Shown here in pieces: positions 19,483 through 28,423 of a stretch of DNA of 64,000 bases. Origin of the DNA: Vibrio gigantis. GTDB taxonomy: Bacteria; Pseudomonadota; Gammaproteobacteria; Enterobacterales; Vibrionaceae. The DNA lies in contig NZ_AP025493.1 of the NCBI RefSeq assembly GCF_024347515.1, forward strand, positions 868,001 to 932,000, given 5' to 3'. The position numbers and the translations under genes were made by a program. The notes beneath the pieces are model-generated. The model saw only the letters and a list, made by a program, of their open reading frames with translations, was not told the origin of the DNA and did no database searches. Positions within the stretch are counted from its first letter, which is position 1. The number at the start of each line of letters is the position of its first letter.

Positions 19483-20976
19483 ATGAGTCAAGCCTTACTA
19501 GAAATGCGTGGAATATCAAAGTCATTTCCCGGAGTGAAAGCCCTTGATAATGTGCAACTCACATTAAAAGAAGGTCGTGTCATGGCCTTAATGGGCGAAA
19601 ACGGCGCAGGTAAGTCCACCCTAATGAAAGTTCTTTTTGGTATTTACCAAAGAGATAGCGGCACCATCCATTATCAAGGTCAGCCAGTTAACTTCAGTGG
19701 TGCTAAAGATGCCCTTGAAGCTGGAATATCGATGATCCACCAAGAGTTGTCCCCAATACTTCACCGAAGTATTGCAGAAAATATTTGGCTAGGTAGAGAG
19801 CCGACCAAAGGACCATTCAACCTTATCGATCACGGAAAAATGTACAGCGACACTACCAAGCTGTTAGAAAAATTGGACCTGAAACTCGACCCTCGAACGC
19901 CTATGAGTGAGCTCACGGTAGCCACAATGCAGATGATCGAGATTTCAAAGGCCATTTCGTATCACTCGAAAGTGATCATCATGGATGAACCAACTTCAGC
20001 CCTTACAGGTAAAGAAGTTGACCACCTATTTGAGATCATAGAACTACTTAAATCTCAGGGAGTGGCGGTCGTATATATCAGCCATAAAATGGACGAAATA
20101 TTCCGTATCTGTGATGACATTACAATCTTTCGAGATGGAAATTTTATTGGCGAGAGAGAAGCTTCATCGACTAATAATGACGAACTCGTTCACATGATGG
20201 TAGGACGCAATTTAGGCGATGTTTATCCACCGATCACCGCCAAACCGGGAAAAGTCAGATTAGACGTCCGAAATCTAACTGTTGAGGGGCAATTCAGTGA
20301 CATCAGCTTCAAGCTGCATGAAGGTGAAATTCTTGGCATCGCAGGCCTTGTTGGCTCAGGGCGCACCGAATTAATTGAAACTCTGTTTGGCGTAAGACAA
20401 AAAGATGTCGGTGAAATTTGGATCAACGGCGATCAAGTAGAAATCAAAACGCCAACCGATGCTATCAATCACAAAATGGCCTTCCTAACAGAAGACCGAC
20501 GTCACTCCGGGCTTTACTTGATGCTGGATATTTTCGCTAACACCTCCATCGCCCACCTTGATGCTTATCGCAATAAAGTCGTTAACCTACTTGATGTAAG
20601 AAAAATGCAAAAAGACTGCTCAACGCAATGTTCGACTCTCAAAGTAAAAACGCCTGGCATGTCTGAAGCCATTGATAATTTAAGTGGTGGCAACCAACAA
20701 AAAGTATTGCTCGCGCGTTGGATGTTAACGAAACCAGACATTCTCTTTCTCGACGAGCCAACTAGAGGCATTGATGTTGGCGCCAAATCTGAAATCTATA
20801 AATTGATGCGCCTGCTCACCGGAATGGGTAAAAGCTTGGTCATGATCTCATCTGAGTTACCAGAGGTGATTGGAATGAGCGACCGCATTCTCGTCATGCA
20901 CGATGGGCAATTTAAAGGTGAGCTCGACGGTCACGAAGCCTCACAACAACAAGTCATGTCATTGGCGTTCAACTAA
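19483..20976 (+). CDS. Sugar ABC transporter, duplicated ATPase subunit
   Basis: A 497-aa RbsA/MglA-type protein with two ABC domains in one chain. The first has Walker A GENGAGKST (38-46) and Walker B IIMDEPTSALT. The second has a degenerate P-loop GLVGSGRTE, which is normal for this family, and a proper signature LSGGNQQKV near residue 400 with Walker B LFLDEPTRGID. It powers carbohydrate import with the lipoprotein and permease on either side. Spacing is 81 bases from the binding protein and 38 to the permease, so this is one operon. Confidence 0.95.
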   Translation: MSQALLEMRGISKSFPGVKALDNVQLTLKEGRVMALMGENGAGKSTLMKVLFGIYQRDSGTIHYQGQPVNFSGAKDALEAGISMIHQELSPILHRSIAENIWLGREPTKGPFNLIDHGKMYSDTTKLLEKLDLKLDPRTPMSELTVATMQMIEISKAISYHSKVIIMDEPTSALTGKEVDHLFEIIELLKSQGVAVVYISHKMDEIFRICDDITIFRDGNFIGEREASSTNNDELVHMMVGRNLGDVYPPITAKPGKVRLDVRNLTVEGQFSDISFKLHEGEILGIAGLVGSGRTELIETLFGVRQKDVGEIWINGDQVEIKTPTDAINHKMAFLTEDRRHSGLYLMLDIFANTSIAHLDAYRNKVVNLLDVRKMQKDCSTQCSTLKVKTPGMSEAIDNLSGGNQQKVLLARWMLTKPDILFLDEPTRGIDVGAKSEIYKLMRLLTGMGKSLVMISSELPEVIGMSDRILVMHDGQFKGELDGHEASQQQVMSLAFN

Positions 20977-21014
20977 AAACAATAAGCTAGTCCAACATAT
21001 CAAGGAAAGTAGTT

Positions 21015-22031
21015 ATGATAGCTAAACTTCTTCAAGCCACTTCAGAACAGCCCGAAACTGGCAAAAAAACACGTTTTTTATCCAAGTACGCGATCTACGT
21101 CGTCTTTGTCGGCATGTGTATTGTCATGAGCATTTTGTCTCCGGTGTTTCTCACCGTTGCCAATTTACTTAATGTCATGACTCAAATGGCCAGTATCGGC
21201 CTACTCGCCTTAGGTGTAACAATCATCATCATCACTCGCGGTATTGACCTTTCATCCGGCTCAGTACTTGCGGTTGCAGCTGTAGTCTCAGCCAGCACGG
21301 CTCAAACCCTCGATTGGGGGATGAGAATGTACCCCAACCTGCCTGAGTTACCTGTTATTGTCCCTATTTTGGTTGCACTAGGTGTGGGAGCTCTCTGTGG
21401 TCTGATTAACGGTGCGTTAATCGCCTATACAGGTATCCCCCCGTTCATTGCAACATTAGGGATGATGATCATAGCTCGCGGGGCTGCATTGCTCTATTCA
21501 GACGGTCGCCCTATCAGTAGCTTAATCGATTCATACCAATGGATCGGACAAGGAAACATAGCGGGGATCCCCGTGCCCGTGGTGATATTCCTCGTTATGG
21601 CATTGTTCACCTATGTGCTACTCAACTACACCAGATTTGGTAAATATGCTTATGCAATAGGAGGCAACGAAACTGCAGCTTACGTATCAGGCATCAACGT
21701 AACCAAATACAAAATTCTTGTCTACGTCTACGCTGGTCTTTTGGCTGGTATTGCTGCTCTTATCTTGACGGCTCGAATCAATTCGGGCCAACCCGGCCTA
21801 GGTAACATGTATGAGCTTGATGCTATCGCTGCTGCCACTGTCGGCGGGGTATCACATGCCGGCGGAATAGGAACAATCCAAGGAACTATCGTAGGCACCA
21901 TGATTATGGGCGTGCTACAAAACGGGCTCGACCTACTCAATGTATCAGCCTATTGGCAACAAGTAGTAAAAGGCTTAGTGATTGTCGTAGCCGTTATTTT
22001 TGATATGAAGCGCCAAAAGAAAAGCAAATAA
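21015..22031 (+). CDS. Sugar ABC transporter, permease subunit
   Basis: A 338-aa inner-membrane protein of the RbsC-like family (BPD_transp_2) with about 8-10 membrane segments. Family motifs include [18 protein letters not shown] near residue 73, [23 protein letters not shown] near 130, and [22 protein letters not shown] near 275. It is the third gene of the import operon. Only one permease gene is present, so it probably works as a homodimer, as in ribose transport. Confidence 0.95.
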   Translation: MIAKLLQATSEQPETGKKTRFLSKYAIYVVFVGMCIVMSILSPVFLTVANLLNVMTQMASIGLLALGVTIIIITRGIDLSSGSVLAVAAVVSASTAQTLDWGMRMYPNLPELPVIVPILVALGVGALCGLINGALIAYTGIPPFIATLGMMIIARGAALLYSDGRPISSLIDSYQWIGQGNIAGIPVPVVIFLVMALFTYVLLNYTRFGKYAYAIGGNETAAYVSGINVTKYKILVYVYAGLLAGIAALILTARINSGQPGLGNMYELDAIAAATVGGVSHAGGIGTIQGTIVGTMIMGVLQNGLDLLNVSAYWQQVVKGLVIVVAVIFDMKRQKKSK

Positions 22032-22187
22032 ATATGTAAATGAGTAGCCGCTATGCACTTTACGCTGACTTTAACATCGTGATTAAGAATACTGATGTGA
22101 TACGCAAGAAGCGCTAAGCAATGGTATTAACCATTAATAAATCGCTCATACAAAAAGTTGAATGTAGGGTCCTCAAATGAGGTTTTC

Positions 22188-22226
22188 CATGCCACGTAAG
22201 CTCATCACTCTCGTGGCATTTTTTTG
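22188..22226 (+). terminator. Terminator of the sugar ABC operon
   Basis: ATGCCACG...CGTGGCAT followed by TTTTTTT. Confidence 0.85.
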
Positions 22227-22271
22227 TTTAGAGAATGATTGTTTTACCTCTTTCTTAACTGTCATGCCAAA

Positions 22272-22287
22272 TGAAATAAATATTTCA
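22272..22287. promoter_or_regulatory. Probable IolR-type operator upstream of rpiR
   Basis: TGAAATAAATATTTCA, inside a longer near-palindrome from 22269 to 22290. It has the GAAA-N6-TTTC layout and lies about 90 bases before the rpiR start, which fits autoregulation. Confidence 0.55.
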
Positions 22288-22376
22288 TTTAAGCTAACTC
22301 GACTTCACATCATCTATCTACTCTGATATATAGAAAACATCAGGTCATCTTCGCCGTTAAACTTAGGGTGTTGTTT

Positions 22377-23210
22377 ATGCATGCAGCTACGAATCTCAAC
22401 GAACTAGAGAACCAAATTCGCCTACAGCACAGTACGTTGAGCAAACGACTACAACAAGTCGCGCAGTACGTACTCGAAAATTCAAACAGCATTGCCTTCG
22501 ACACCGTTGCCGTCATTGCCAAGGCTGCCGATGTTCCACCGTCGACACTAATACGCTTTGCAAATGCTTTTGGATTTAGTGGTTTTAACGAGTTGAAACA
22601 AATATTCCGTCAAAACCTTGTAGAAGAAACTACCAGCTACACTCAACGTACGCGTTTAGTTAAGGAGCTTAATGATGGCTGTCTACAAGAAGATCCTGAA
22701 GATCTTTTATATGAATTTGCTCAAGCCAACTCACATGCAATGATGCAGCTTGCCAAGCTCACTTCTCCCGAGAAGCTAAAGCAAGCCGTAGATGTTCTGG
22801 CCAGTGCTGATAACATCTATCTAATTGGACTAAGACGCTCTTTTAGCGTGGCGTCATACCTCACATATGCACTACGTCATATCGAATGTAGAGCATTCCT
22901 TATCGATGGTTTAGGTGGAATGTTTGAAGAGCAGGTCAGTATGGTTGGGCCTAACGATGTAGTTGTCTCAATTAGCTTTAACCCATATGCAGAAGAAACG
23001 ATCAAACTGTGTGAAATAGCGTCTGAAGCGGGAGCTAAACAAATCGTGATTACCGACACCCAAGTCAGCCCACTGTCGGCATTCAGCGACGTGTGTTTTA
23101 CAGTAAAAGAAGCCAGCGTCGATGCATTTCGTTCACAATCGGCTTCACTATGTCTTGCACAATCTTTGGCAGTATCACTCGCATTTAAAAAAGGCAGAAC
23201 CCTCGATTAA
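22377..23210 (+). CDS. RpiR family transcriptional regulator 1
   Basis: A 277-aa regulator. Residues about 1-80 form the RpiR helix-turn-helix domain (QHSTLSKRLQQVAQYVLEN..., AKAADVPPSTLIRFANAFGFSGFNELK), and residues about 120-260 form a SIS sugar-phosphate-binding domain (ADNIYLIGLRRSFSVASYL, DVVVSISFNPYAEETIK). RpiR/IolR proteins repress inositol genes until a phosphorylated intermediate binds the SIS domain. The ATG at 22377 is preferred over GTG at 22368 because AGGG lies 8 bases before it. A palindromic operator lies upstream. A second RpiR gene is at 25611-26456; which one is the island's IolR is not settled. Confidence 0.9.
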   Translation: MHAATNLNELENQIRLQHSTLSKRLQQVAQYVLENSNSIAFDTVAVIAKAADVPPSTLIRFANAFGFSGFNELKQIFRQNLVEETTSYTQRTRLVKELNDGCLQEDPEDLLYEFAQANSHAMMQLAKLTSPEKLKQAVDVLASADNIYLIGLRRSFSVASYLTYALRHIECRAFLIDGLGGMFEEQVSMVGPNDVVVSISFNPYAEETIKLCEIASEAGAKQIVITDTQVSPLSAFSDVCFTVKEASVDAFRSQSASLCLAQSLAVSLAFKKGRTLD

Positions 23211-23228
23211 TTCTAAGTTCTGCCTTGC
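23191..23228 (+). terminator. Possible terminator overlapping the rpiR 3' end
   Basis: GGCAGAAC...GTTCTGCC, an 8-bp stem that begins inside the coding end, followed by TTGCTAAG. The T-tract is poor. Confidence 0.35.
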
Positions 23229-23275
23229 TAAGCCAGTGAAAACCAGGCGAATGAATAAAGCGACTAGCCCACAGG

Positions 23276-24262
23276 CTAGAGTTTGACTGTTGCACCTGTG
23301 TGCATGGACTCTAGAGCTGCCTCAGCAAGCACGAGAGCAAACTCTCCATCTTTACCACTGCAAAGTGGCGCTGCTTCCCCCGCTAGAATCTCAACGAAAT
23401 GATCCCATTCATTGATGTATGCTTGTTCGTAACGCTCTAAGAAGAAGTGTTGCGGTTTCGCACTAACACAACCACTATCCCCCCAGTGCTGAACCAGATC
23501 CTCTTTCATGTTGCCCGCTTGCAGTAAGCCTTTCTCGCCATGTAACTCAAGGCGCTGATCATAGCCATAACCAGAACGACGACTGTTTGAAATAGTGGCA
23601 ATCGCACCCGATGGAAAGTTCATAACAATAACAGCAGTATCAATATCTCCAGCTTCACCAATAGCTTTATCAACCATACAACTACCGTGTGCCGTAATTG
23701 AGATTGGATCCTCTCCAAGAATAAAGCGCGCCATATCAAGATCATGGATGCTCATATCGCGAAACATACCACCAGAAGCTTTAGCGTAATGTGCCGGTGG
23801 TGGCGAAGGATCACGAGACGTGATCAGCAACGATTCTGCTTTACCGATCACACCTGCACCTAACTGAGTTTTTAGCTTTCGAAACTGAGGATCAAAGCGG
23901 CGATTAAAACCAACCAACATTGGCACCGGATATTGTTCAATTACGCCCAAACAATCACGAACACGGCTCAATTCTAAGTCGATCGGTTTTTCACATAAGA
24001 TCGTCTTACCATTCTTTGCCGCTAGCTCAATAAAATCAGCGTGAGTGTCGGTTGCAGAACCGATACACACTCCATGAATATTGGGGTCAGCCATAGCCTC
24101 TTCAATTGTTTGGATTTTTGCATTGTACTGGCTTGCTAGTTGGTTAGCGCCCTCCACATATGGATCTACAATAGAATACAAGGTTGTTCTCGGGTGGTTA
24201 TTAATATTAACCGCGTGAACCTTGCCAATGCGTCCCGCACCAAATAAAGCGATGTTAAACAT
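23276..24262 (-). CDS. iolG: myo-Inositol 2-dehydrogenase-like oxidoreductase
   Basis: A 328-aa Gfo/Idh/MocA family enzyme. The N-terminal Rossmann motif is GAGRIGKVH and the catalytic EKP motif is CEKPIDL near residue 91. Later conserved residues include GFNRRFDP and MSIHDLDMARF. Such enzymes oxidise myo-inositol to 2-keto-myo-inositol with NAD+, the first step of the pathway. The fifth-codon ATG (24262) is the likely start, with AGGGAAAG just before it. It is convergent with rpiR 1 and divergent from a TIM-barrel isomerase across an operator-bearing gap. Another paralogue lies in the main iol operon, and the substrate split between them is unknown. Confidence 0.87.
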   Translation of the reverse strand: MFNIALFGAGRIGKVHAVNINNHPRTTLYSIVDPYVEGANQLASQYNAKIQTIEEAMADPNIHGVCIGSATDTHADFIELAAKNGKTILCEKPIDLELSRVRDCLGVIEQYPVPMLVGFNRRFDPQFRKLKTQLGAGVIGKAESLLITSRDPSPPPAHYAKASGGMFRDMSIHDLDMARFILGEDPISITAHGSCMVDKAIGEAGDIDTAVIVMNFPSGAIATISNSRRSGYGYDQRLELHGEKGLLQAGNMKEDLVQHWGDSGCVSAKPQHFFLERYEQAYINEWDHFVEILAGEAAPLCSGKDGEFALVLAEAALESMHTGATVKL

Positions 24263-24630
24263 ACTTTCCCTCATGACGTAGAGTGGCTGCTTAGATAACT
24301 AAACAGCAATAGCTAAATACAGTCACACCATCGTGACCCTCTGATTTCTAATTTATATTCCATTTTTATTAACAGCACCCGTTACTCGGGAACAAATAAC
24401 TAACAGTTAAAGTGATAAATGAAAAAATATTATCACTCAATCTACATGAGACCAATCCGTAAATCTACGCAATACCGAACAATAAATGGTCTACTTTGTT
24501 ATTACTTAGTTAATATCACAGATAAAAGGCAAAACAATGGAAAAAATTTATCACAAAGAGAATAATGTTAATAACGCGATTAATTACGCCAGAAGCACAA
24601 GCTCTTAGGCGACTCAAAAAGGACTACTTT
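24263..24630. promoter_or_regulatory. Divergent promoter region of iolG and an isomerase gene
   Basis: 368 AT-rich bases. The operator-like site TGAAAAAATATTATCA (24420-24435) sits inside a wider inverted repeat, AGTGATAA...TTATCACT (24411-24437). The reading frame of the isomerase extends upstream to 24565, but the ribosome-binding site supports 24631. Confidence 0.55.
24420..24435. promoter_or_regulatory. Probable IolR-type operator, imperfect
   Basis: TGAAAAAATATTATCA gives GAAA-N6-TATC, one change from the GAAA-N6-TTTC layout seen at 18234, 22272 and 33696. Confidence 0.45.
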
Positions 24631-25458
24631 ATGCGCTATGCACTACACGGGATGTGTTCACTACACAATAATATTGTTAGCGATATTCGCTTGGCCAAAG
24701 AAACAGGCTATGACGGGTTAGAAATCCATACGGAAAAGTTGTGGCGCTACATCAATGCTGGTTTAACGAGCCAAGACCTAAAAACAAGGCTAAACAACGC
24801 CAATATTTCACCTTCTGCAATCGATATTATCGGTAGTGTAGAAAGTACGACCAAAGAAGCACAAAACCAGTTATTTAGAGATACAGAGACTCTGTGTCAA
24901 TTTGCTAAAGACATTGGTGCGCCAACCATTCAATTGAACGCTTTTGAGGCCCTGACAGGCCTATCAGTTGAAGATAACATTCGCATTACTGCGCAAAACA
25001 TTCGCAATATAACCGATATCGGAAAAGAGCATGGAATCCGCTTTCAATACGAAGGCGCAGCATGGACCCCCATTGCTACCTTGGAACAATATTATCAATT
25101 ACATGAAGCAGTTAACCGAGATAACTTTGGCTTTGTGCTCGACACTTGGCACTTTTGGGCATGCCGCGGGGCAACACCGGAAGATATGGCTAAGATTGAT
25201 AAATCGCTCATCTACAATGTTCACCTTTCCGATGGACACCGCCCTGAAGTTGGTGCGCCTTGGGTCGATGAGAAAGAGCTTCGAAATTGCTTGCTAGGCC
25301 AAGGAGAAATCCCACTACAAGAGTGGACGTCAGCTATTCAAAGTACGGGGTATGACGGGTTCTATTCTGGTGAGTTTCTCAATGACCAACTTTGGGAAGG
25401 CGATCACTACGAGACAGCCACAAGCATGCTTTCAGGCATGAAGCGTTTGTTCTCATAG
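24631..25458 (+). CDS. Sugar phosphate isomerase/epimerase (IolI/IolE-like)
   Basis: A 275-aa TIM-barrel protein of the AP-endonuclease-2/xylose-isomerase-like family. Metal-site motifs include GYDGLEIH (28-35), FQYEGAAW, FGFVLDTWHFWACRG, IYNVHLSDGHRP and GFYSGEFLN near the end. The ATG at 24631 has AAGGA ten bases upstream; the 22 extra codons upstream are basic and unlike the family. Members interconvert inosose isomers (IolI) or dehydrate inosose (IolE). A true iolE is present elsewhere, so isomerisation of another inositol stereoisomer is the likelier role. Confidence 0.78.
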   Translation: MRYALHGMCSLHNNIVSDIRLAKETGYDGLEIHTEKLWRYINAGLTSQDLKTRLNNANISPSAIDIIGSVESTTKEAQNQLFRDTETLCQFAKDIGAPTIQLNAFEALTGLSVEDNIRITAQNIRNITDIGKEHGIRFQYEGAAWTPIATLEQYYQLHEAVNRDNFGFVLDTWHFWACRGATPEDMAKIDKSLIYNVHLSDGHRPEVGAPWVDEKELRNCLLGQGEIPLQEWTSAIQSTGYDGFYSGEFLNDQLWEGDHYETATSMLSGMKRLFS

Positions 25459-25485
25459 CCAGAATACTCCAACAGCCTTGAGCCA

Positions 25486-25513
25486 AAAAAGCTACCAATA
25501 TGGTAGCTTTTCT
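25486..25513 (+). terminator. Terminator after the isomerase gene
   Basis: AAAAAGCTACCA, loop ATA, TGGTAGCTTTTCT. Confidence 0.8.
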
Positions 25514-25554
25514 ATGCTCGGCAGTGGCTTTATTTAGGGTTTTCGCAAGCATTA

Positions 25555-25580
25555 AAAAAGCCGATAATTATCGGCTTTTT
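25555..25580 (-). terminator. Terminator of the main iol operon (palindromic)
   Basis: A perfect 26-bp palindrome with arms AAAAAGCCGATAA and TTATCGGCTTTTT. It lies 30 bases past the stop of rpiR 2 and should end the leftward transcript. Confidence 0.85.
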
Positions 25581-25610
25581 AGTGTTATCTAGAACGTTCT
25601 GAGATCAACG

Positions 25611-26456
25611 CTATTTAATCTCACGGCACATCAAACTAACGGCTAATGTTTGGGCAAGGTACATCGAAGAACTCAGTGAGCGAAAGCCCATCACTTCCCC
25701 TTCTTCCACTTCAAAACACACGTCCATCTTACTACCATGCGCCATCATCTGGTTATCTGCGATCGCGATGATAGGAACACCTCGGTCATGGGCACACTCG
25801 ATGACATTACTGGTTTCCATTGCATAAGGAGCAAAAGTAACGGTCAGCAATACGTCTTTCTCGTTCATATTACGGATCATAGGAGTCAGCATCCCTCCAT
25901 GGTCATCAAGCAAAACAACATTGTTATCTGACTTCATCAAAGCATACCAAAGGTAAAAAGCAACCGGATAAGCTCGGCGCATCCCTTGTATATATATAGT
26001 TTCAGCTTGATCCATCAAACTCACGGCTCTTTCAAGTTTCTGTGGTGAAACTGACACTTGTAATTTTTCTATCGCTTCAACGTTAGCGACACCGTAATCA
26101 TTAAAAATAGCGGTTGGCGATTCTGGTTGATATGTTTCTTGGTCTCTTGCTTTGCGCACTCGGTCTTTATAATCCCGAGGCCTATTTAGATATTGGTCTC
26201 TAAACAGAGCCTGCATTTGGCTAAACCCACTAAAGCCCATCGCATTTGAAAATCGACTTAATGTCGACAATGGGACATTTGCTTGTTCCGCAATGGTCGC
26301 CATAGTCTCAACGGCAACTAGCATAGGCTGGGCTAACACATAGTCCGCGACTTGCTGTAAGCGTTGACTCAAATTGTCATAGCGTTTGACGATTAACTCT
26401 TTCAGAGAGTCTAAATCACTTGGCACATGTACAATCTCGTTAGTTTCAACTTCCAT
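25611..26456 (-). CDS. RpiR family transcriptional regulator 2
   Basis: A 281-aa RpiR-type regulator: helix-turn-helix domain at residues about 15-95 (YDNLSQRLQQVADYVLAQP, AEQANVPLSTLSRFSNAMGFSGFSQMQ), then a SIS domain (AETIYIQGMRRAYPVAFYLWYAL, DVLLTVTFAPYAMETSNVI). It is clearly paralogous to RpiR 1 in this window. It lies last in the leftward iol operon, 75 bases after iolJ, with its own palindrome between. It is therefore probably a pathway regulator under feedback control. Confidence 0.9.
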   Translation of the reverse strand: MEVETNEIVHVPSDLDSLKELIVKRYDNLSQRLQQVADYVLAQPMLVAVETMATIAEQANVPLSTLSRFSNAMGFSGFSQMQALFRDQYLNRPRDYKDRVRKARDQETYQPESPTAIFNDYGVANVEAIEKLQVSVSPQKLERAVSLMDQAETIYIQGMRRAYPVAFYLWYALMKSDNNVVLLDDHGGMLTPMIRNMNEKDVLLTVTFAPYAMETSNVIECAHDRGVPIIAIADNQMMAHGSKMDVCFEVEEGEVMGFRSLSSSMYLAQTLAVSLMCREIK

Positions 26457-26480
26457 ACCTAACTTCTTTCCCGTTAAATA

Positions 26481-26496
26481 TTGGTTTATAAATCAA
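26481..26496. promoter_or_regulatory. Palindrome between iolJ and rpiR 2
   Basis: TTGGTTTATAAATCAA, palindromic apart from one mismatched pair, 25 bases upstream of rpiR 2. It is unlike the GAAA-N6-TTTC sites, so it may be a site for a different regulator or a promoter. Confidence 0.35.
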
Positions 26497-26531
26497 TAAT
26501 ACCCCAAGCTTTAACACTTAGGGTATTAATT

Positions 26532-27359
26532 CTAAGATAAAAGTTCGAAGTTTCGAATCGCTTCATCTTTTACATACGGCATTGCTTTTTGCATGAAGTA
26601 AATTCTATCAAACTTCTCTGGTTCATCATTCATATAGCCACGTAGGTTGTTACCTAAGGCTTGACGTAAGCAGGTGCCGATGTTGAACTTAGAGACACGG
26701 CTTTGCTTAAGTCTCGCCATATCCTCGTCTCGAATACCACTAGCCCCATGTATCACCAATGGTATCGTCACTTCGGCTGCAATACGATCAAGTAAGCCAA
26801 AATCAATCGTGCATGTTGGTTCGGTTAGACGGTGAACATTCCCGACAGAAATCGCGACGCAATCAGCACCACTTTCGCGAGCAAACCTAGCTGCATCAGC
26901 AGGGCTAGTATCTATCGTTTTGATATGGTCACGACCTTCATCGTATGGAACAGAACCAATCTCGCCCTCTACCGAAGCGCCCAATGCATGAGCAACATCT
27001 GCAACTTTACGAGTTCTAGCGATGTTCTCTTCTAGACTCAGCTGTGAGCCATCGAACATCACCGAGCTAAAGCCCGCCTTTAATGCTCGATATACAATGT
27101 CTTCTTCATAGGTATGATCGAGATGTAGACAAACTGGTACTGTGCTTTTAGTCGCTAGACCTAAGAACATCGCAGCTGCAGTTTCTACCCCATAAAAATC
27201 AACAACATCTTTGTTACACGCTAAGATAACCGGTTTGTTCACTTCTTCCGCAGCCTCTACGACTGCACGAGCATCTTCAAAGCCAAAGACATTAAAACAG
27301 GGAACTGAATAATTTGATGCCGCAGCATCAGGTAGTAAATCGTTTAAATTAACCAACAT
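26532..27359 (-). CDS. iolJ: Class II aldolase, 5-keto-2-deoxy-6-phosphogluconate aldolase type
   Basis: A 275-aa class II (zinc) aldolase of the FbaA/IolJ/GatY family. Zinc and catalytic motifs are CLHLDHTYEEDI (about 76-87), VEGEIGSVPYDEG, CVAISVGNVHR, VIHGASGI and KFNIGTCLRQA. IolJ splits the IolC product to DHAP and malonate semialdehyde. It lies 11 bases downstream of iolB. It would be redundant with the DUF2090 domain of the fused IolC at 15751-17730. A fructose- or tagatose-bisphosphate aldolase is the alternative, but the operon favours IolJ. Confidence 0.85.
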   Translation of the reverse strand: MLVNLNDLLPDAAASNYSVPCFNVFGFEDARAVVEAAEEVNKPVILACNKDVVDFYGVETAAAMFLGLATKSTVPVCLHLDHTYEEDIVYRALKAGFSSVMFDGSQLSLEENIARTRKVADVAHALGASVEGEIGSVPYDEGRDHIKTIDTSPADAARFARESGADCVAISVGNVHRLTEPTCTIDFGLLDRIAAEVTIPLVIHGASGIRDEDMARLKQSRVSKFNIGTCLRQALGNNLRGYMNDEPEKFDRIYFMQKAMPYVKDEAIRNFELLS

Positions 27360-27370
27360 AGCGTTTCCCT

Positions 27371-28243
27371 CTACTTAAACTTGGCGATCATATCCTTGAT
27401 GCCTGGAATGGTTTCAACCTGATATTCATGGTGAGGGTCAAAGTGCTGAATCAAAGACTTAGACGTTTTCCCTACGATGATAGTGAAGTAATACATTTCA
27501 TAACCCGGCGCAGCTACACTCGGGTGGTAACCCTTATCAATCGCAATCACTGAACCCGTGCGAACATGATAAACAGGGCCAAAATCGTCTTCATGCTCGT
27601 ATAAAAACTGTGCACCGAAACCAAAGTCAGGATTGAAACGGAATTGATATACCTCTTCGTACAATGTCTCTTTGCTGCCATCTTCTTTAATGCGGTCTTC
27701 ATCATGCTTATGCGGAGGAAAACCAGACCAACCACCAGCACCAACCGTAAATAGCTCACTGACAAGCAAACGGCCACGTTTGTCTGCGTTACTTTGCCCA
27801 AGAACATGTTTGATCTTACGGTGTGTTTTTGTATCATCCGAACCGTATTGAACCATTTCAACTTCATCAGCACGAACGCAGAACGGTTCTAACGATGCGT
27901 CAAATTTACCACCTGCAATCATCACATCTGCGTTATCACTTACACAATCGATGGTCGCTGTATAGCCAAGCGGTACATAAACAGACTCAGGTTCACCGTC
28001 CCATACAGTCCGACGCTTACCTATATTGTCAAAGACTTGAGGCTCAACGACACCGTTACTTACTGTGATACAACACGTACCACCAGCAAGTACAACTACC
28101 GACTCATACCCTTCAACGATGTGGGTGTGTTGCTCACTTTGGCTTAAATGAACCTGGTTGAAATAACAAAGTGGTGTGACGTCATCATTCACATCGACAA
28201 TCGGCTGATTTTGGTTGTTGAACGGGGGTATATGCTTACCCAT
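27371..28243 (-). CDS. iolB: 5-deoxy-glucuronate isomerase
   Basis: A 290-aa bicupin (KduI/IolB family) enzyme. It converts 5-deoxy-glucuronate, formed after IolD, to 5-dehydro-2-deoxygluconate, the IolC substrate. Cupin metal motifs are visible: GWSGFPPHKHDED near residue 175, then EEVYQFRF and GYHPSVAAPGYEMYYF. The length matches the family. A 180-bp gap with a branched hairpin separates it from iolC upstream, and iolJ follows by 11 bases. Confidence 0.95.
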   Translation of the reverse strand: MGKHIPPFNNQNQPIVDVNDDVTPLCYFNQVHLSQSEQHTHIVEGYESVVVLAGGTCCITVSNGVVEPQVFDNIGKRRTVWDGEPESVYVPLGYTATIDCVSDNADVMIAGGKFDASLEPFCVRADEVEMVQYGSDDTKTHRKIKHVLGQSNADKRGRLLVSELFTVGAGGWSGFPPHKHDEDRIKEDGSKETLYEEVYQFRFNPDFGFGAQFLYEHEDDFGPVYHVRTGSVIAIDKGYHPSVAAPGYEMYYFTIIVGKTSKSLIQHFDPHHEYQVETIPGIKDMIAKFK

Positions 28244-28315
28244 ACTTCTTTCTCCTCTGTCGTTGAGTCGTCTTCGCCACTCAACATAATTTTTATTGTT
28301 TCATTCATTGCGGAC

Positions 28316-28380
28316 AAAAATGCCGGGGCGAGATGGTTGCAATCCATAGTGTCTTATTACTATAAAAATACCGCCCCGGC
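28316..28380 (-). terminator. Branched hairpin between iolC and iolB: partial terminator or attenuator
   Basis: Read leftward, an outer 9-bp stem GCCGGGGCG/CGCCCCGGC (28372-28380 with 28322-28330) encloses two small hairpins, TATAGT...ACTATG and GGATTGCAACC, and is followed by ATTTTTG. It lies inside the iol operon, so it may lower expression of iolB-iolJ-rpiR or mark a 3' end for iolC. Confidence 0.55.
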
Positions 28381-28423
28381 TGGCTTACACCCTCTGAATC
28401 AATGAAGGTTCAAGCCCAAAGCG

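Larger units (their letters stand above)
22032..22376. other. Gap with tandem terminators and operator before rpiR
   Basis: 345 bases. It holds a small hairpin CCTCA-AA-TGAGG-TTTT (22171-22186), a strong terminator (22188-22226) and an operator-like palindrome (22272-22287). I see no protein gene. Confidence 0.6.

Noticed and set aside
24565-24630. Upstream extension of the isomerase gene to 24565
   Set aside because: The added residues are unlike the family, and a better ribosome-binding site precedes 24631.
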